From Campylobacteraceae bacterium (lineage in GTDB: Bacteria; Campylobacterota; Campylobacteria; Campylobacterales; Sulfurospirillaceae), in the NCBI GenBank assembly GCA_027040375.1, contig JALUMJ010000040.1:1-13271 (forward strand): a DNA stretch of 13,271 bases, given 5' to 3'. Position numbers and translations under genes: made by a program. Below, piece after piece: positions 5,500 to 13,271 of the stretch (positions are counted from its first letter, which is position 1; each line of letters opens with the position of its first letter). The notes below the pieces were generated by a model. That model was not told the origin of the DNA and did not search any database. It saw only the letters and a program-made list of their open reading frames with translations.

Positions 5500-6399
5500 A
5501 TGTTTTGTATTAAAATACCAGCTACTAGCGCAAACCTTGGTCCCGGTTTTGATTCTTTGGGATTGGCCATAAGTTTATATAATGAAGTGCATATAAAGCG
5601 CTCGTCCTATCATAGTATATCTATCAAAGGCGAGGGTCAAAACAATGTAAGGCTCAAAAAATATAATTTATTTGTTTCAATTTTCAATGATATATATAGA
5701 GAACTTGCAGGCAAGAGAGAAATGTTTAGATTTGAATTTATAAATCAAATACCTTTTGCCAGAGGTTTAGGAAGTAGCTCAGCCGTAATCGTTAGTGCGA
5801 TTGCAAGCGCATATAAAATGGCAGATTTGAAAGCAGATAAAAAAACCATACTTAATCGAGCACTCTTTTATGAGCCCCATCCTGACAATATTGCACCTGC
5901 AGTTTATGGTGGTTTTGTTTCTAGCGTGGTTGAAAATGGTAAAGTATATTCAATAAAAAAAGAAATACCTCAAAATTTAAGAGCACTAATGGTTATACCA
6001 GATACTCCAATGTCCACTTCAAAATCCAGAACACAATTAAACAAAAAATTTTCTATGGAGTGTGCAGTACACAATATATCAAGAGCTTCTTTATTGTGTA
6101 GCGCTTTTTTTAGTGAAAATTGGGATATGTTAAAAGTTGCATCAAAAGATTGCATGCATCAAGATAAGAGAATGGAAGCGATGCCCGAGCTTAAAAAAAT
6201 ACAAAAGATTGCGTTAGAAAATAGAGCTTTGATGAGTACGCTTTCAGGAAGTGGTTCATCTTTTTTTACAATGTGTCACGAAAAAGATGCACTTATGATT
6301 CAAAATGAAATATCCAAAGTATTTGCTGATTTTAGAGTGGAAATATTTACATTTGACAACGAGGGTTATAAAATAAGTGAAAAAACAGATAAATTCTGA
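5500..6399 (+). CDS. thrB: Homoserine kinase
   Basis: A 299-residue GHMP-family kinase that phosphorylates L-homoserine with ATP in threonine synthesis. Seen: IPATSANLGPGFDSLGLA (6-23), the ATP-binding loop PFARGLGSSSAV (85-96), EPHPDNIAPAVYGG in the middle of the protein, typical of homoserine kinase, and a C-terminal SGSGSSFF motif. The length is normal and no key motif is missing. The start is clear: AGGAGA overlaps the tsaB stop and lies 6 nt before the ATG. Its placement between tsaB and the translation genes matches Campylobacter (Cj0134). No attenuator or threonine-rich leader was seen, so regulation is probably simply that of the operon. Confidence 0.96.
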   Translation: MFCIKIPATSANLGPGFDSLGLAISLYNEVHIKRSSYHSISIKGEGQNNVRLKKYNLFVSIFNDIYRELAGKREMFRFEFINQIPFARGLGSSSAVIVSAIASAYKMADLKADKKTILNRALFYEPHPDNIAPAVYGGFVSSVVENGKVYSIKKEIPQNLRALMVIPDTPMSTSKSRTQLNKKFSMECAVHNISRASLLCSAFFSENWDMLKVASKDCMHQDKRMEAMPELKKIQKIALENRALMSTLSGSGSSFFTMCHEKDALMIQNEISKVFADFRVEIFTFDNEGYKISEKTDKF

Positions 6400-6403
6400 T
6401 ATA

Positions 6404-6664
6404 ATGCAAAACCTTAAAAAGCCGATACGGATGTGTATAATATGCAGGGAAAGATTTTCACAAAAATATTTGTATAGATTTCAAAAGATAGATGAAAGTA
6501 TCGTGCGATATAAAGAGTTAGGAAGAAGTTTTTATATATGTGAAAACTGTATAAAACATAATGAGAACAAAATCAAAAAAATAGTCATGAATAGACTTAG
6601 AATAAAATCAAAAAATATCGAAGAATTTGGTAAAATATTGAAGGAGTTAGGTACGAATGGGTAA
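6404..6664 (+). CDS. YlxR-family (DUF448) RNA-binding protein
   Basis: An 86-residue basic protein. Seen: [10 protein letters not shown] (C11, C14), LYRF near 23-26, and [10 protein letters not shown] (C46, C49), the YlxR signature with an extra CxxC pair in both places, so a bound zinc is possible. YlxR proteins are encoded next to infB or nusA in most bacteria; the Bacillus protein has been reported to bind RNase P RNA. The start at 6404 places the usual nine or so residues before the first CxxC; an in-frame GTG at 6377, preceded by GAGGG, would add nine residues overlapping thrB and cannot be excluded. There is no good ribosome-binding site at 6404, so coupling to thrB (stop 5 nt earlier) is likely. 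The 3' end overlaps infB by 8 nt. Confidence 0.88.
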   Translation: MQNLKKPIRMCIICRERFSQKYLYRFQKIDESIVRYKELGRSFYICENCIKHNENKIKKIVMNRLRIKSKNIEEFGKILKELGTNG

Positions 6665-9491
6665 AATCCGTATACATGAAATAGCAAAAGAGTTAGGAAT
6701 AACTAGCAAAGAAACCGTAGAAAAAGCATTGGAGATGGGACTTGATGTAAAGGCACCTTCCAGTGGCGTAACTCCTGAAATCGCAGAAAATCTTGTGACA
6801 TATATACTCACAGGAGTAAAAGCCCAGCCACCAAAACCTGAAACAGAAAAAACAGAAGAAGTGGCATCAGAAAAAGCAGTTGAAAAGAAAGCTACTCCAA
6901 CTAAGGCAAAAACTAAAGTCAAAGAAACTGTTAAAAAGAAAGAGACTGTAGAAAAAATCTCAAAGAAAAAAGAAGTAGTAAAAGAAAAAGCAGAAAATAA
7001 AACAAAAGTAAAATCATCTGAAGTTTCGAAGAAAGATGTTTCAAAAGAACTCAAAGCAAAAGAGCTCAAAGTAGATGAGAAGAAAGATGCAGTAAAAAAA
7101 GAAGAGCCAAAAAAAGTTGAAGCTGCTAAGAGTGAAATAAAAGAGATAAAAAAAGAGCCTGAAACGAAAGTTGAAGCAAAACAAGATGATAAAAAACCTG
7201 AAGCCGTAAAAGAAGAAGCAAAGGCAGAAGAGAAAGTGGTTGAAAAAGTCTCTTTATCCGCAAATGTTAGAAAGCGACGAGGATTGGTAATCGTCAAGAA
7301 AAGAAGAAGACCTGAGCCTGCAAAAGTAGAGAAAACAAAATCTTTTAGCAATGACGATGTAAAATCTGCACTGAAAGCTTCATATAATAGTATCAAAAAA
7401 ACAAATACACTAGAATCAGTATTTGGAGCAGTTGGCGAAACCTCTAAGAAAAAGAAAAAAGCAAAAAAATCCGCAACAAGTAAAAACAGTCAATCAAAGA
7501 TGATGAATCTAGATATTAATTTGCAAATGAGAAGCGTATCAACAGAGCTAGATGAAGAGATGGTTATCTTACCTGATTTTACTGTTAAAGCGGAAGTAAA
7601 AGAGATACCAAGAAAAAAACTTGACCCTTCAAAAATGAAAAGTGTAAAAAAATCAAGCTTTTTAAATCATGGCATTAAAAGACAAAGTAGAAAACGACGA
7701 CGAAGAAGAGTTGAGGATAAAAATTTGGAAATCATAAGTTCTATTGAAATTCCAGAGGATATAAGAGTATATGAATTTGCCGAAAAGATAAATAAACCTT
7801 TAGGAGAAGTTATAAAAGAACTTTTTACTTTGGGTGTAATGGTTACTAAAAATGATTTTCTTGATAAGGATGCTATAGAAATTTTAGCTGAATCGTTTGA
7901 TTTGGAAGTATCTACAGTTGATGAACAAGAAGAGTTTGATTATGTTAAGCAGTATGACGAAAATCAAGATGAAGATGCAATAGAGCGAACTCCAGTTATA
8001 ACCATCATGGGACATGTAGATCATGGTAAAACATCTCTTTTGGATTATATAAGAAGCTCAAAAGTAGCAACAGGTGAAGCTGGTGGAATCACACAGCATG
8101 TTGGTGCTTATATGGTAGAGAAAAATGGGAAAAATGTTACATTTATAGATACTCCAGGTCACGAAGCTTTTACAGAAATGAGATCTCGCGGGGCCGAGGT
8201 TACTGATATTGTGATTATAGTAGTTGCCGCAGATGATGGTGTGATGCCTCAAACTAAAGAAGCGATAGAGCACTCAAAAGCTGCAGGCGTACCTATAGTA
8301 ATCGCAGTAAATAAGATGGATAAAGAGGGTGCCAATCCTGATTTGGTGAAATCTCAACTAGCAGAGATAGGCATAACTCCAGTTGATTGGGGTGGAGAAC
8401 ATGAATTTGTTCATATTAGTGCTAAAACTGGTAAAGGAATTGAAGATTTATTAGAAGTGTTATTGCTTCAAGCAGAACTCTTAGAATTAAAAGCAAATCC
8501 AGCTAAAGATGCAAAAGCTACAGTTATCGAGAGCTCGGTTGAAAAAGGAAGAGGAACAGTTTCAACTGTTGTTGTTCAAAATGGAACTTTGAGAGTCGGA
8601 GATACTGTTGTAGCTGGCGTGGCATACGGAAAAGTAAAAGCTCTTATGGATGATCTTGGTAAACCTGTAAAAGAGGCAAAACCTGGTGAACCAGTTGTTC
8701 TTGTGGGCTTAAGTACAGTTCCTGGAGCTGGTGAAAAGCTTGTGAAAGTAGCAACTGATAAGATAGCAAAAGAGTATGCTAAAAAAAGAGCTGAATACCT
8801 AAGACAAAGAGAATTATCAAAATCAACAAAAGTAACTATAGATGATTTAAGTTCTATGATAGCAGAGGGTGCACTAAAAAGTTTACCAGTTATCATAAAA
8901 GCAGATGTTGGTGGATCTCTTGAAGCCATAAAAGGCTCTTTAGAAAAAATTAAGACAGAAGAAACGAAGATAGATGTTATAAGTTCAGGTGTCGGTGGAA
9001 TAAGCGAAAATGATGTCGCCTTGGCAAGTGCTAGTGAAAATAGCATAATCTTAGGTTTCAATGTAAGACCAACAGGAAGCGTAAAAGAAAAAGCAAAAAG
9101 TAGTGGCGTCGAGATAAAAACCTACAATGTTATATATGACTTGATTGACGATGTAAAAGATTTGATAGCAGGTATGCTAAGCCCTGTTATAAGAGAGGAA
9201 AATATAGGTCAAGCACAAGTAAGAGAAGTATTTATGGTACCAAGATTAGGTGCGATTGCAGGGTGTATCGTAACTGACGGCTCTATAAACAGAGGTGTGA
9301 AAGTTCGACTTATTAGAGATGGTGTTATCATATATGAAAGCACAGTTTCTTCACTTAAGAGATTTAAAGATGATGTAAAAGAAGTTGCTAAAGGGTATGA
9401 ATGTGGTATCGGCATAGAAGGATATCATGACATAAAAGAAGGCGACTTTATAGAAAGCTTTAAAGAAGTAGAAGAAAAAGCCACCCTTTAG
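6657..9491 (+). CDS. infB: Translation initiation factor IF-2
   Basis: A 944-residue GTPase that brings initiator fMet-tRNA to the 30S subunit and promotes subunit joining. Domains in order: an IF2_N module (1-52), a long charged Lys/Glu/Ala linker (about 55-360) containing an arginine-rich patch KRRRRR, a second IF2_N-like segment (about 363-415), and the G domain with GHVDHGKT (452-459), DTPGH (498-502) and NKMD (552-555). Domains II to IV follow, ending in the conserved fMet-tRNA-binding C-terminal part. The length is typical for this group, and the linker is the usual variable section. AAGGAG lies about 10 nt before the ATG, inside the ylxR gene, and the two genes overlap by 8 nt. The linker is strongly biased in composition on the plus strand, which creates a long but spurious reading frame on the minus strand. 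Confidence 0.98.
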   Translation: MGKIRIHEIAKELGITSKETVEKALEMGLDVKAPSSGVTPEIAENLVTYILTGVKAQPPKPETEKTEEVASEKAVEKKATPTKAKTKVKETVKKKETVEKISKKKEVVKEKAENKTKVKSSEVSKKDVSKELKAKELKVDEKKDAVKKEEPKKVEAAKSEIKEIKKEPETKVEAKQDDKKPEAVKEEAKAEEKVVEKVSLSANVRKRRGLVIVKKRRRPEPAKVEKTKSFSNDDVKSALKASYNSIKKTNTLESVFGAVGETSKKKKKAKKSATSKNSQSKMMNLDINLQMRSVSTELDEEMVILPDFTVKAEVKEIPRKKLDPSKMKSVKKSSFLNHGIKRQSRKRRRRRVEDKNLEIISSIEIPEDIRVYEFAEKINKPLGEVIKELFTLGVMVTKNDFLDKDAIEILAESFDLEVSTVDEQEEFDYVKQYDENQDEDAIERTPVITIMGHVDHGKTSLLDYIRSSKVATGEAGGITQHVGAYMVEKNGKNVTFIDTPGHEAFTEMRSRGAEVTDIVIIVVAADDGVMPQTKEAIEHSKAAGVPIVIAVNKMDKEGANPDLVKSQLAEIGITPVDWGGEHEFVHISAKTGKGIEDLLEVLLLQAELLELKANPAKDAKATVIESSVEKGRGTVSTVVVQNGTLRVGDTVVAGVAYGKVKALMDDLGKPVKEAKPGEPVVLVGLSTVPGAGEKLVKVATDKIAKEYAKKRAEYLRQRELSKSTKVTIDDLSSMIAEGALKSLPVIIKADVGGSLEAIKGSLEKIKTEETKIDVISSGVGGISENDVALASASENSIILGFNVRPTGSVKEKAKSSGVEIKTYNVIYDLIDDVKDLIAGMLSPVIREENIGQAQVREVFMVPRLGAIAGCIVTDGSINRGVKVRLIRDGVIIYESTVSSLKRFKDDVKEVAKGYECGIGIEGYHDIKEGDFIESFKEVEEKATL

Positions 9492-9497
9492 GAATAT

Positions 9498-9887
9498 ATG
9501 ATGCCCAAAAGTATAAAGATACAACGAACTGAAAGTGTTTTAAGAGAACTTCTACCCGAGGCACTTTCGACTTTAAATGATGCGATGCTTCAAGGTCTTT
9601 GTATTGTCGATGTAAATTGTAGTCGTGGTAAATATGACGCTGAAGTTTACATCGATGAGATGATGTTTGATGATGAAGAAAAAAAGTATATTTTAGCTCA
9701 TCTAAAGAAGGTAAATAGGCATCTGCAAAATTATTGTTTAGAGGCCGAGGGTTGGTATAGATGTCCAAGTTTTCATTTTAAGTTTGACAAAAGTTTGAAA
9801 GAGATAAATAGAATGGATAAACTATTTGAAAAGATAGAGACAGAGTTACATAATAATTCAGAAAAAAGTGATAATGGAAACGATTAA
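9498..9887 (+). CDS. rbfA: 30S ribosome-binding factor RbfA
   Basis: A 129-residue KH-fold protein acting in late maturation of the 30S subunit and 16S rRNA 5'-end processing. Seen: IKIQRTESVLRELLPEAL at the N-terminus, then alternating strand and helix patterns through VDVNCSRGKYDAEVYID and HLKKVNRHLQNY, and a C-terminal FHFKFDKSLKEINRMDKLF resembling the RbfA ending with the R-x-x-x-L pattern. Identity rests on both sequence pattern and position between infB and rimP. Two adjacent ATG codons (9498 and 9501) are both usable; AGGA lies overlapping the infB stop just upstream. The 3' end overlaps rimP by 14 nt. It is somewhat divergent from the E. coli protein, as usual in this group. Confidence 0.9.
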   Translation: MMPKSIKIQRTESVLRELLPEALSTLNDAMLQGLCIVDVNCSRGKYDAEVYIDEMMFDDEEKKYILAHLKKVNRHLQNYCLEAEGWYRCPSFHFKFDKSLKEINRMDKLFEKIETELHNNSEKSDNGND

Positions 9888-10296
9888 AAATATAATAGAA
9901 GAAAATGGCGCTAGCTTTTATGACAGCGAAATAGTGAATGAGGGCGGAGCAAGAATTTTCAGAATTTATATAACTGCAAAAGACGGAATTACACTTGAGC
10001 TTTGTGCCAAAATATCTCGCATACTTTCCCCAATTTTAGATTTAGAGCCACCAGTTGGCGGCGCATATACACTAGAAGTTAGCTCTCCTGGAATCGAGAG
10101 AAGCCTTAAAAAAGCTGAGCATTTCAAGGGAAGTGTTGGTGAAAATATCAAAGTAAAATTAATAAATACAGATAAAATAATAGGCAAATTAACATCATTT
10201 GATGGCAAAATTTTAGAAATCGTTGAAGAAGATGGCGAAACTTCAAAGATACCATTAGATGAAATACAAAAGGCAAGAACTTATTATAAATGGTAG
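9874..10296 (+). CDS. rimP: Ribosome maturation factor RimP
   Basis: A 140-residue protein needed for assembly of the small ribosomal subunit. Seen: an N-terminal alpha/beta domain with a GGARIFRIYITAKDGITLE segment, the conserved EVSSPGIERSLKK motif (residues 70-82) typical of RimP, and a C-terminal SH3-like barrel (IIGKLTSFDGKILEIVEED and so on). The start at ATG 9874 was preferred; GTG 9868, two codons upstream, is also possible. It overlaps the end of rbfA by 14 nt and the start of ribD by 7 nt, so it is almost certainly co-translated with both. The order infB, rbfA, rimP supports a ribosome biogenesis module. Confidence 0.94.
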   Translation: METIKNIIEENGASFYDSEIVNEGGARIFRIYITAKDGITLELCAKISRILSPILDLEPPVGGAYTLEVSSPGIERSLKKAEHFKGSVGENIKVKLINTDKIIGKLTSFDGKILEIVEEDGETSKIPLDEIQKARTYYKW

Positions 10297-11288
10297 ATGA
10301 TAACTCTTTGATGAACGAAGCTATAAAAGAGGCTTGGAAATATCAAGGACTTACTTATCCAAATCCCGCAGTTGGTGCTTTAATAAGCGATAAATTTGGC
10401 TCTATTTTATCCTGCAAAGCGCATACAAAAGCAGGTGCTCCACATGCCGAAGTAGAGGTTATCAAAGATGCATACTACAGGCTCACTCAAGATAAAAAGA
10501 TACAAAAATTTGAAAATTCTAGTGAAATTCATGACTATCTTATAGAAAATCATAATGATATATTTAAAAATTACACTCTACATGTAACGCTAGAGCCTTG
10601 CAATCACTATGGCAAAACTCCACCTTGTTCACATCTTATAAAAGAGCTTAAATTTAAAAAAGTGGTCATTGGCAAGAGAGACACAAATCCAAAAGCTGTT
10701 GGTGGAGTAGAATACCTTAGAAAGCACGGTATAAAAGTAGAGATTTTGAAAGAGTGCTGTGCGTGTGAAGAGTTGATAACCCCATTTTTAAAGTGGCAAA
10801 AGAGCAATTTTATATTTTTCAAGCTTGCTATGAGTCTAAATGGTGTCATAGATGGTGGAATAATCACAGATGAAGCATCAAGAGAGTTGGCACATAGATT
10901 TAGAGATAAATGCGATTTGCTTGTCATTGGTGGAAATACAGTCAGGACAGATAGGCCGATACTAGATGCAAGACTTTGCGAAGGAAAGGCCCCAGATATA
11001 CTTATATATTCAAGAACTAAGGATTTTGATAACTCAATTCCACTCTTCAAAGTTAAAAAGAGAAGAGTTTTCATAGATGATAATTTCACAACCTTAAAAA
11101 ATTATAAAAATATAATGATAGAGGGTGGAGAGGGGATGCTAAAGGCTACAAAAGAGATTGTTGACTTGTATGCTATATTTCATTCACCAAATTTTAAAAT
11201 AGGAAAATATCCAGAACTTAGTCTAAAGTTAAAGTATCTATTTGGTAAAAATGTTGCTAACGATATGCTAATTTGGTTTAAAAACTGA
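10290..11288 (+). CDS. ribD: Bifunctional riboflavin biosynthesis deaminase/reductase RibD
   Basis: A 332-residue two-domain enzyme of riboflavin synthesis that deaminates and then reduces the pyrimidine intermediate formed from GTP. The deaminase domain (1-150) shows TYPNPAVGA (22-30), the zinc and catalytic motif HAEVEV (H52, E54) and LEPCNHYGKTPPC (101-113; C104, C113). The reductase domain (about 165-332) shows FKLAMSLNGVIDG, GGNTVRTDRP and EGGEGMLKA. About 30 extra residues (66-95) separate the two zinc motifs compared with E. coli RibD, while the reductase half is rather short. The start at 10290 overlaps the rimP stop; a second in-frame ATG at 10311 would remove seven residues. It is the last gene of the run and has no other rib gene next to it. 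No FMN riboswitch is visible nearby. Confidence 0.95.
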   Translation: MVDDNSLMNEAIKEAWKYQGLTYPNPAVGALISDKFGSILSCKAHTKAGAPHAEVEVIKDAYYRLTQDKKIQKFENSSEIHDYLIENHNDIFKNYTLHVTLEPCNHYGKTPPCSHLIKELKFKKVVIGKRDTNPKAVGGVEYLRKHGIKVEILKECCACEELITPFLKWQKSNFIFFKLAMSLNGVIDGGIITDEASRELAHRFRDKCDLLVIGGNTVRTDRPILDARLCEGKAPDILIYSRTKDFDNSIPLFKVKKRRVFIDDNFTTLKNYKNIMIEGGEGMLKATKEIVDLYAIFHSPNFKIGKYPELSLKLKYLFGKNVANDMLIWFKN

Positions 11289-11324
11289 CAAGAATTTAAT
11301 GCCTCCACAATTCACTAAGGCTAC

Positions 11325-11341
11325 AAAAAGCAGGACTTTTT
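11325..11341 (+). terminator. Weak stem-loop after ribD, possible terminator
   Basis: AAAAAG (11325-11330) pairs with CTTTTT (11336-11341) around the loop CAGGA. The stem has only one G-C pair and its T-run is part of the stem, so it is a poor intrinsic terminator, but it is the only candidate at the end of the long gene run. Confidence 0.22.
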
Positions 11342-11372
11342 AGGATAATAGTATATAATGTAAAATCCTAAA
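11339..11372. promoter_or_regulatory. 8-bp inverted repeat flanking a -10 box
   Basis: TTTAGGAT (11339-11346) and ATCCTAAA (11365-11372) are perfect inverted repeats separated by 18 nt, with TATAAT (11354-11359) between them. A T-rich run follows. Read as DNA it looks like a dimeric operator bracketing the promoter of the chemoreceptor; read as RNA it would be an 8-bp stem with a large loop, a possible but poor terminator for ribD. Confidence 0.4.
11354..11359 (+). promoter_or_regulatory. -10 box for the chemoreceptor gene
   Basis: TATAAT without a clear -35. Transcription would begin near 11365, giving an untranslated leader of about 90 nt before the ATG at 11455. Confidence 0.5.
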
Positions 11373-11404
11373 TTATTTTTAAGTTATATAGGTGTAAAAT
11401 TTCA

Positions 11405-11418
11405 TATGTAGGTACATA
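11405..11418. promoter_or_regulatory. Short dyad in the chemoreceptor leader
   Basis: TATGTA and TACATA form a perfect 6-2-6 inverted repeat. It lies downstream of the predicted transcription start, where a bound protein could block elongation. In AT-rich DNA such a dyad may arise by chance. Confidence 0.25.
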
Positions 11419-11454
11419 ACTATATGGTTAAAAATTATAAATAAAGGCACAAGC

Positions 11455-13271
11455 ATGTTTAAAAATCTTTCAATTAAGGCAAAATTAATAGTTTTGGTTG
11501 CAGTATCCGTTTTATCTTTAGTGATAATATCAGGAAAATCTATAGTGACTGATTTTCAGAGAGTATCTTCTTATGAAAATTTAAAAAGAGGTGTTGTGTT
11601 GTCCACTAAGATTTCTGCCTTGGTTCACGAGACTCAAAAAGAGAGAGGTGCAACAGCCGGATATTTGGGTAGTAAAGGAAAAAAATTTAAAGATGTTTTG
11701 CAAAAACAGAGGCACTTAACAGACAAAAAAACAAAAGAACTTGAATCATATATATCAGATATAGGTGCAGGTGGATTGGATAAAGATGTAAAGAGTCGTA
11801 CCCAAGAAGCCATAGATGATTTAAAAAATATAGGCAATGTAAGAGAAAAAGTTGATACAATGTCGATTCAGACAAGCAAGGCTATATCTTATTATACAAA
11901 TATGAATTCAAAATTTCTCGATTCCATAGCAGAAATATCAAAAACATCAAATTCTCCAGATATAAGTAAAGAACTTGTTGCATACTTAAACTTTCTTCTC
12001 TCAAAAGAGAAGGCTGGTATAGAAAGAGCAGTTGGAACAAATGCTTTAACAAGAGGCAATTTTGCCCCTAATATGGAGAGAAAATTTTACAATCTAGTCT
12101 CTGCTCAAGATACTCTTTTAGATAATTTCTTAAGATATGCTACAAAACATGGAAAGGTATTTTACAAAGAAACTTTAGTAGGAAGTGATGTCCAAGAAGT
12201 CAATAGAATCAGAAAGATACTTCTTGATTCAAATAAAAAGAAACTTCTTGTATCTAAAATGAAAGATGTGATAGGATATGGAGGGCTTATCCATAATTTT
12301 AAAAATTATGTAATCAGAGGTAAAGATAAATATGCCAAAAGAGTAGAAAAAAATTATGATGATTTGATGACTCTCATAAAAGAGTATAAGAATTTAGATG
12401 GTGTATCTAACGAAGAAGTTAAGCTCTTAGACACAATATCTAAAGTATTCCAGCAATATAATTCAGGATTAAAAAAAGTTGTTTTGGCAAATAGCGAAGG
12501 CTCTAGTGTTAGAGAATTAGATAAGATAGTCAAGGTAAATGATACTCCTGCTATAAAAGCTTTTGATAAATTGAGCAATAATTTCTTTGCAACATCAGCT
12601 GATCACTGGTTTAAAGTCATAACAGGCAAGATAAATCTTTTGAAAAAAGTAGACGATTATCTCTCTAGTGAATTAATTGAAACTATTACTGAAAAAACAA
12701 GCCAAGTTAATAAAATGTTGATATTCTATTTTTTCTTGGATTCTGTACTTCTTTTGATAACCATACTTCTTGCGATTATAATTATAAAAGACATAAGAGG
12801 CTCTTTGTCTAGATTTCAGCAAGGGCTACTCGCATTTTTTATGTATCTCAATAAAGAGAGCAGCGATGTAAAAGATATAGAGATAGCTACAAATGATGAG
12901 ATAGGGCAGATGGCAAAAATTGTTAATGAAAATATACATAGAACTCAAAATCTAATCCAAAATGACGAGGCTTTGATAGACGAAGTCAAAAAAGTTGCAA
13001 ATCAGGTAAAAGATGGTTATATCAGACAAAAAATTGTAAAACAGACATCAAATAAAGAGTTAAATGAGCTTAAAAATATATTTAATGATATGCTAGATAA
13101 TATAGCAGATAAAGTTTGTGGGGATATAAATAAGATACAAGATGCACTTGATAGATTTCAAGGTTCAGATTTTACATACAGAATAGAAAATGCAACAGGA
13201 AATACTGCGAGAGGATTGAATGATTTAGCAGATTTGATAAGTGATATATTGTACAAAAACAGAGAAAATGG
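11455..13271 (+). CDS. Methyl-accepting chemotaxis protein with NIT sensor domain (partial, C-terminus off the right edge)
   Basis: The first 605 residues of an open frame that continues past the window. Seen: a basic N-terminus and first membrane segment (about 8-27), then a large periplasmic region that begins with ISALVHETQKERGATAGYL (53-71). This is the signature of the NIT domain, named for nitrate and nitrite sensing. The rest of that region is mostly helical, to about 420. A second membrane segment (about 421-447) follows. After it comes a HAMP region, then further HAMP-like repeats such as LNELKNIFNDMLDNIADK, which in related receptors lead to the cytoplasmic signalling domain. That domain is not in the window, so the receptor class is inferred from architecture. 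AAAGG lies 7 nt before the ATG. It has its own promoter and is probably a separate unit from the ribD operon. The ligand may or may not be nitrate. Confidence 0.87.
   Translation, partial: MFKNLSIKAKLIVLVAVSVLSLVIISGKSIVTDFQRVSSYENLKRGVVLSTKISALVHETQKERGATAGYLGSKGKKFKDVLQKQRHLTDKKTKELESYISDIGAGGLDKDVKSRTQEAIDDLKNIGNVREKVDTMSIQTSKAISYYTNMNSKFLDSIAEISKTSNSPDISKELVAYLNFLLSKEKAGIERAVGTNALTRGNFAPNMERKFYNLVSAQDTLLDNFLRYATKHGKVFYKETLVGSDVQEVNRIRKILLDSNKKKLLVSKMKDVIGYGGLIHNFKNYVIRGKDKYAKRVEKNYDDLMTLIKEYKNLDGVSNEEVKLLDTISKVFQQYNSGLKKVVLANSEGSSVRELDKIVKVNDTPAIKAFDKLSNNFFATSADHWFKVITGKINLLKKVDDYLSSELIETITEKTSQVNKMLIFYFFLDSVLLLITILLAIIIIKDIRGSLSRFQQGLLAFFMYLNKESSDVKDIEIATNDEIGQMAKIVNENIHRTQNLIQNDEALIDEVKKVANQVKDGYIRQKIVKQTSNKELNELKNIFNDMLDNIADKVCGDINKIQDALDRFQGSDFTYRIENATGNTARGLNDLADLISDILYKNREN

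Noticed and set aside
6400..6405. TATAAT between thrB and ylxR that could be an internal promoter
   Set aside because: It overlaps the preferred ylxR start codon, has no -35, and the tight gene packing needs no promoter there; in AT-rich DNA it is likely chance.
6647..7396. A 249-codon minus-strand frame opposite the start of infB, rich in Ser, Phe and Thr
   Set aside because: It mirrors the Lys/Glu/Ala linker of IF-2 on the other strand; the low-complexity composition explains its length, and it has no family motif or promoter.
8576..9061. A 161-codon minus-strand frame opposite the infB 3' half
   Set aside because: It lies fully inside conserved IF-2 coding sequence, with no ribosome-binding site or recognisable domain.
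10297..11288. Search for an FMN riboswitch or other rib genes around ribD
   Set aside because: ribD directly overlaps rimP, leaving no leader, and the downstream gene is a chemoreceptor; nothing resembling an RFN element was seen.
11359..11400. Direct repeat TGTAAAAT at 11359-11366 and 11393-11400
   Set aside because: An eight-base AT-rich repeat at 34-bp spacing is expected by chance here, and one copy overlaps the -10 and inverted-repeat arm already described.

Overview
The window is AT-rich, densely packed bacterial DNA. It most resembles a member of the Campylobacterota (the former Epsilonproteobacteria). Two things point there: the gene order lpxC, tsaB-like, thrB, ylxR, infB, rbfA, rimP is the arrangement known from Campylobacter and its relatives, and the proteins have the Lys/Ile/Asn-rich composition of that group. 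The genus cannot be fixed from the sequence alone.

Left part (1-1650, minus strand): a tight cluster reading leftwards. Its order is a DUF134-family DNA-binding protein, a 49-residue four-cysteine protein, a MinD-type ATPase carrying two [4Fe-4S] motifs, and a second such ATPase that runs off the left edge. Successive genes abut or overlap (a stop directly followed by ATG, then TAATG, then ATGA). One strong promoter drives the cluster, TTGACT, 17 nt, TATAAT, with two GAACATATGTT(C/T) dyads placed where a repressor would block it. Similar sets in anaerobes accompany NifX/NifB-like or 'orange protein' (ORP) metal-cluster proteins. No such partner lies in this window, so that link is inference.

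Middle part (1723-11288, plus strand): one long run of ten genes. It begins with a DHH-family phosphoesterase, an M23 peptidoglycan endopeptidase and lpxC (first committed step of lipid A synthesis). It continues with a minimal tsaB-like gene (tRNA t6A modification), thrB (threonine synthesis), a YlxR-family RNA-binding protein, infB, rbfA and rimP (initiation factor 2 and 30S maturation), and ends with ribD (riboflavin synthesis). Gaps are mostly a few bases or overlaps, so envelope growth and translation capacity are probably co-expressed. The only real break is a 68-nt gap before lpxC. It holds a TATAAT, a small hairpin and a possible 19-residue hydrophobic ORF, and lpxC itself appears to begin at an unusual ATC codon after a good AAGGA ribosome-binding site.

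Right part (11289-13271, plus strand): a 166-nt intergenic region with a TATAAT flanked by an 8-bp inverted repeat and a second short dyad. It is followed by the 5' part of a transmembrane chemoreceptor with a NIT (nitrate/nitrite sensing) type periplasmic region and HAMP-like repeats. Its signalling tip lies beyond the window. No tRNA, rRNA, CRISPR array or insertion sequence was seen.
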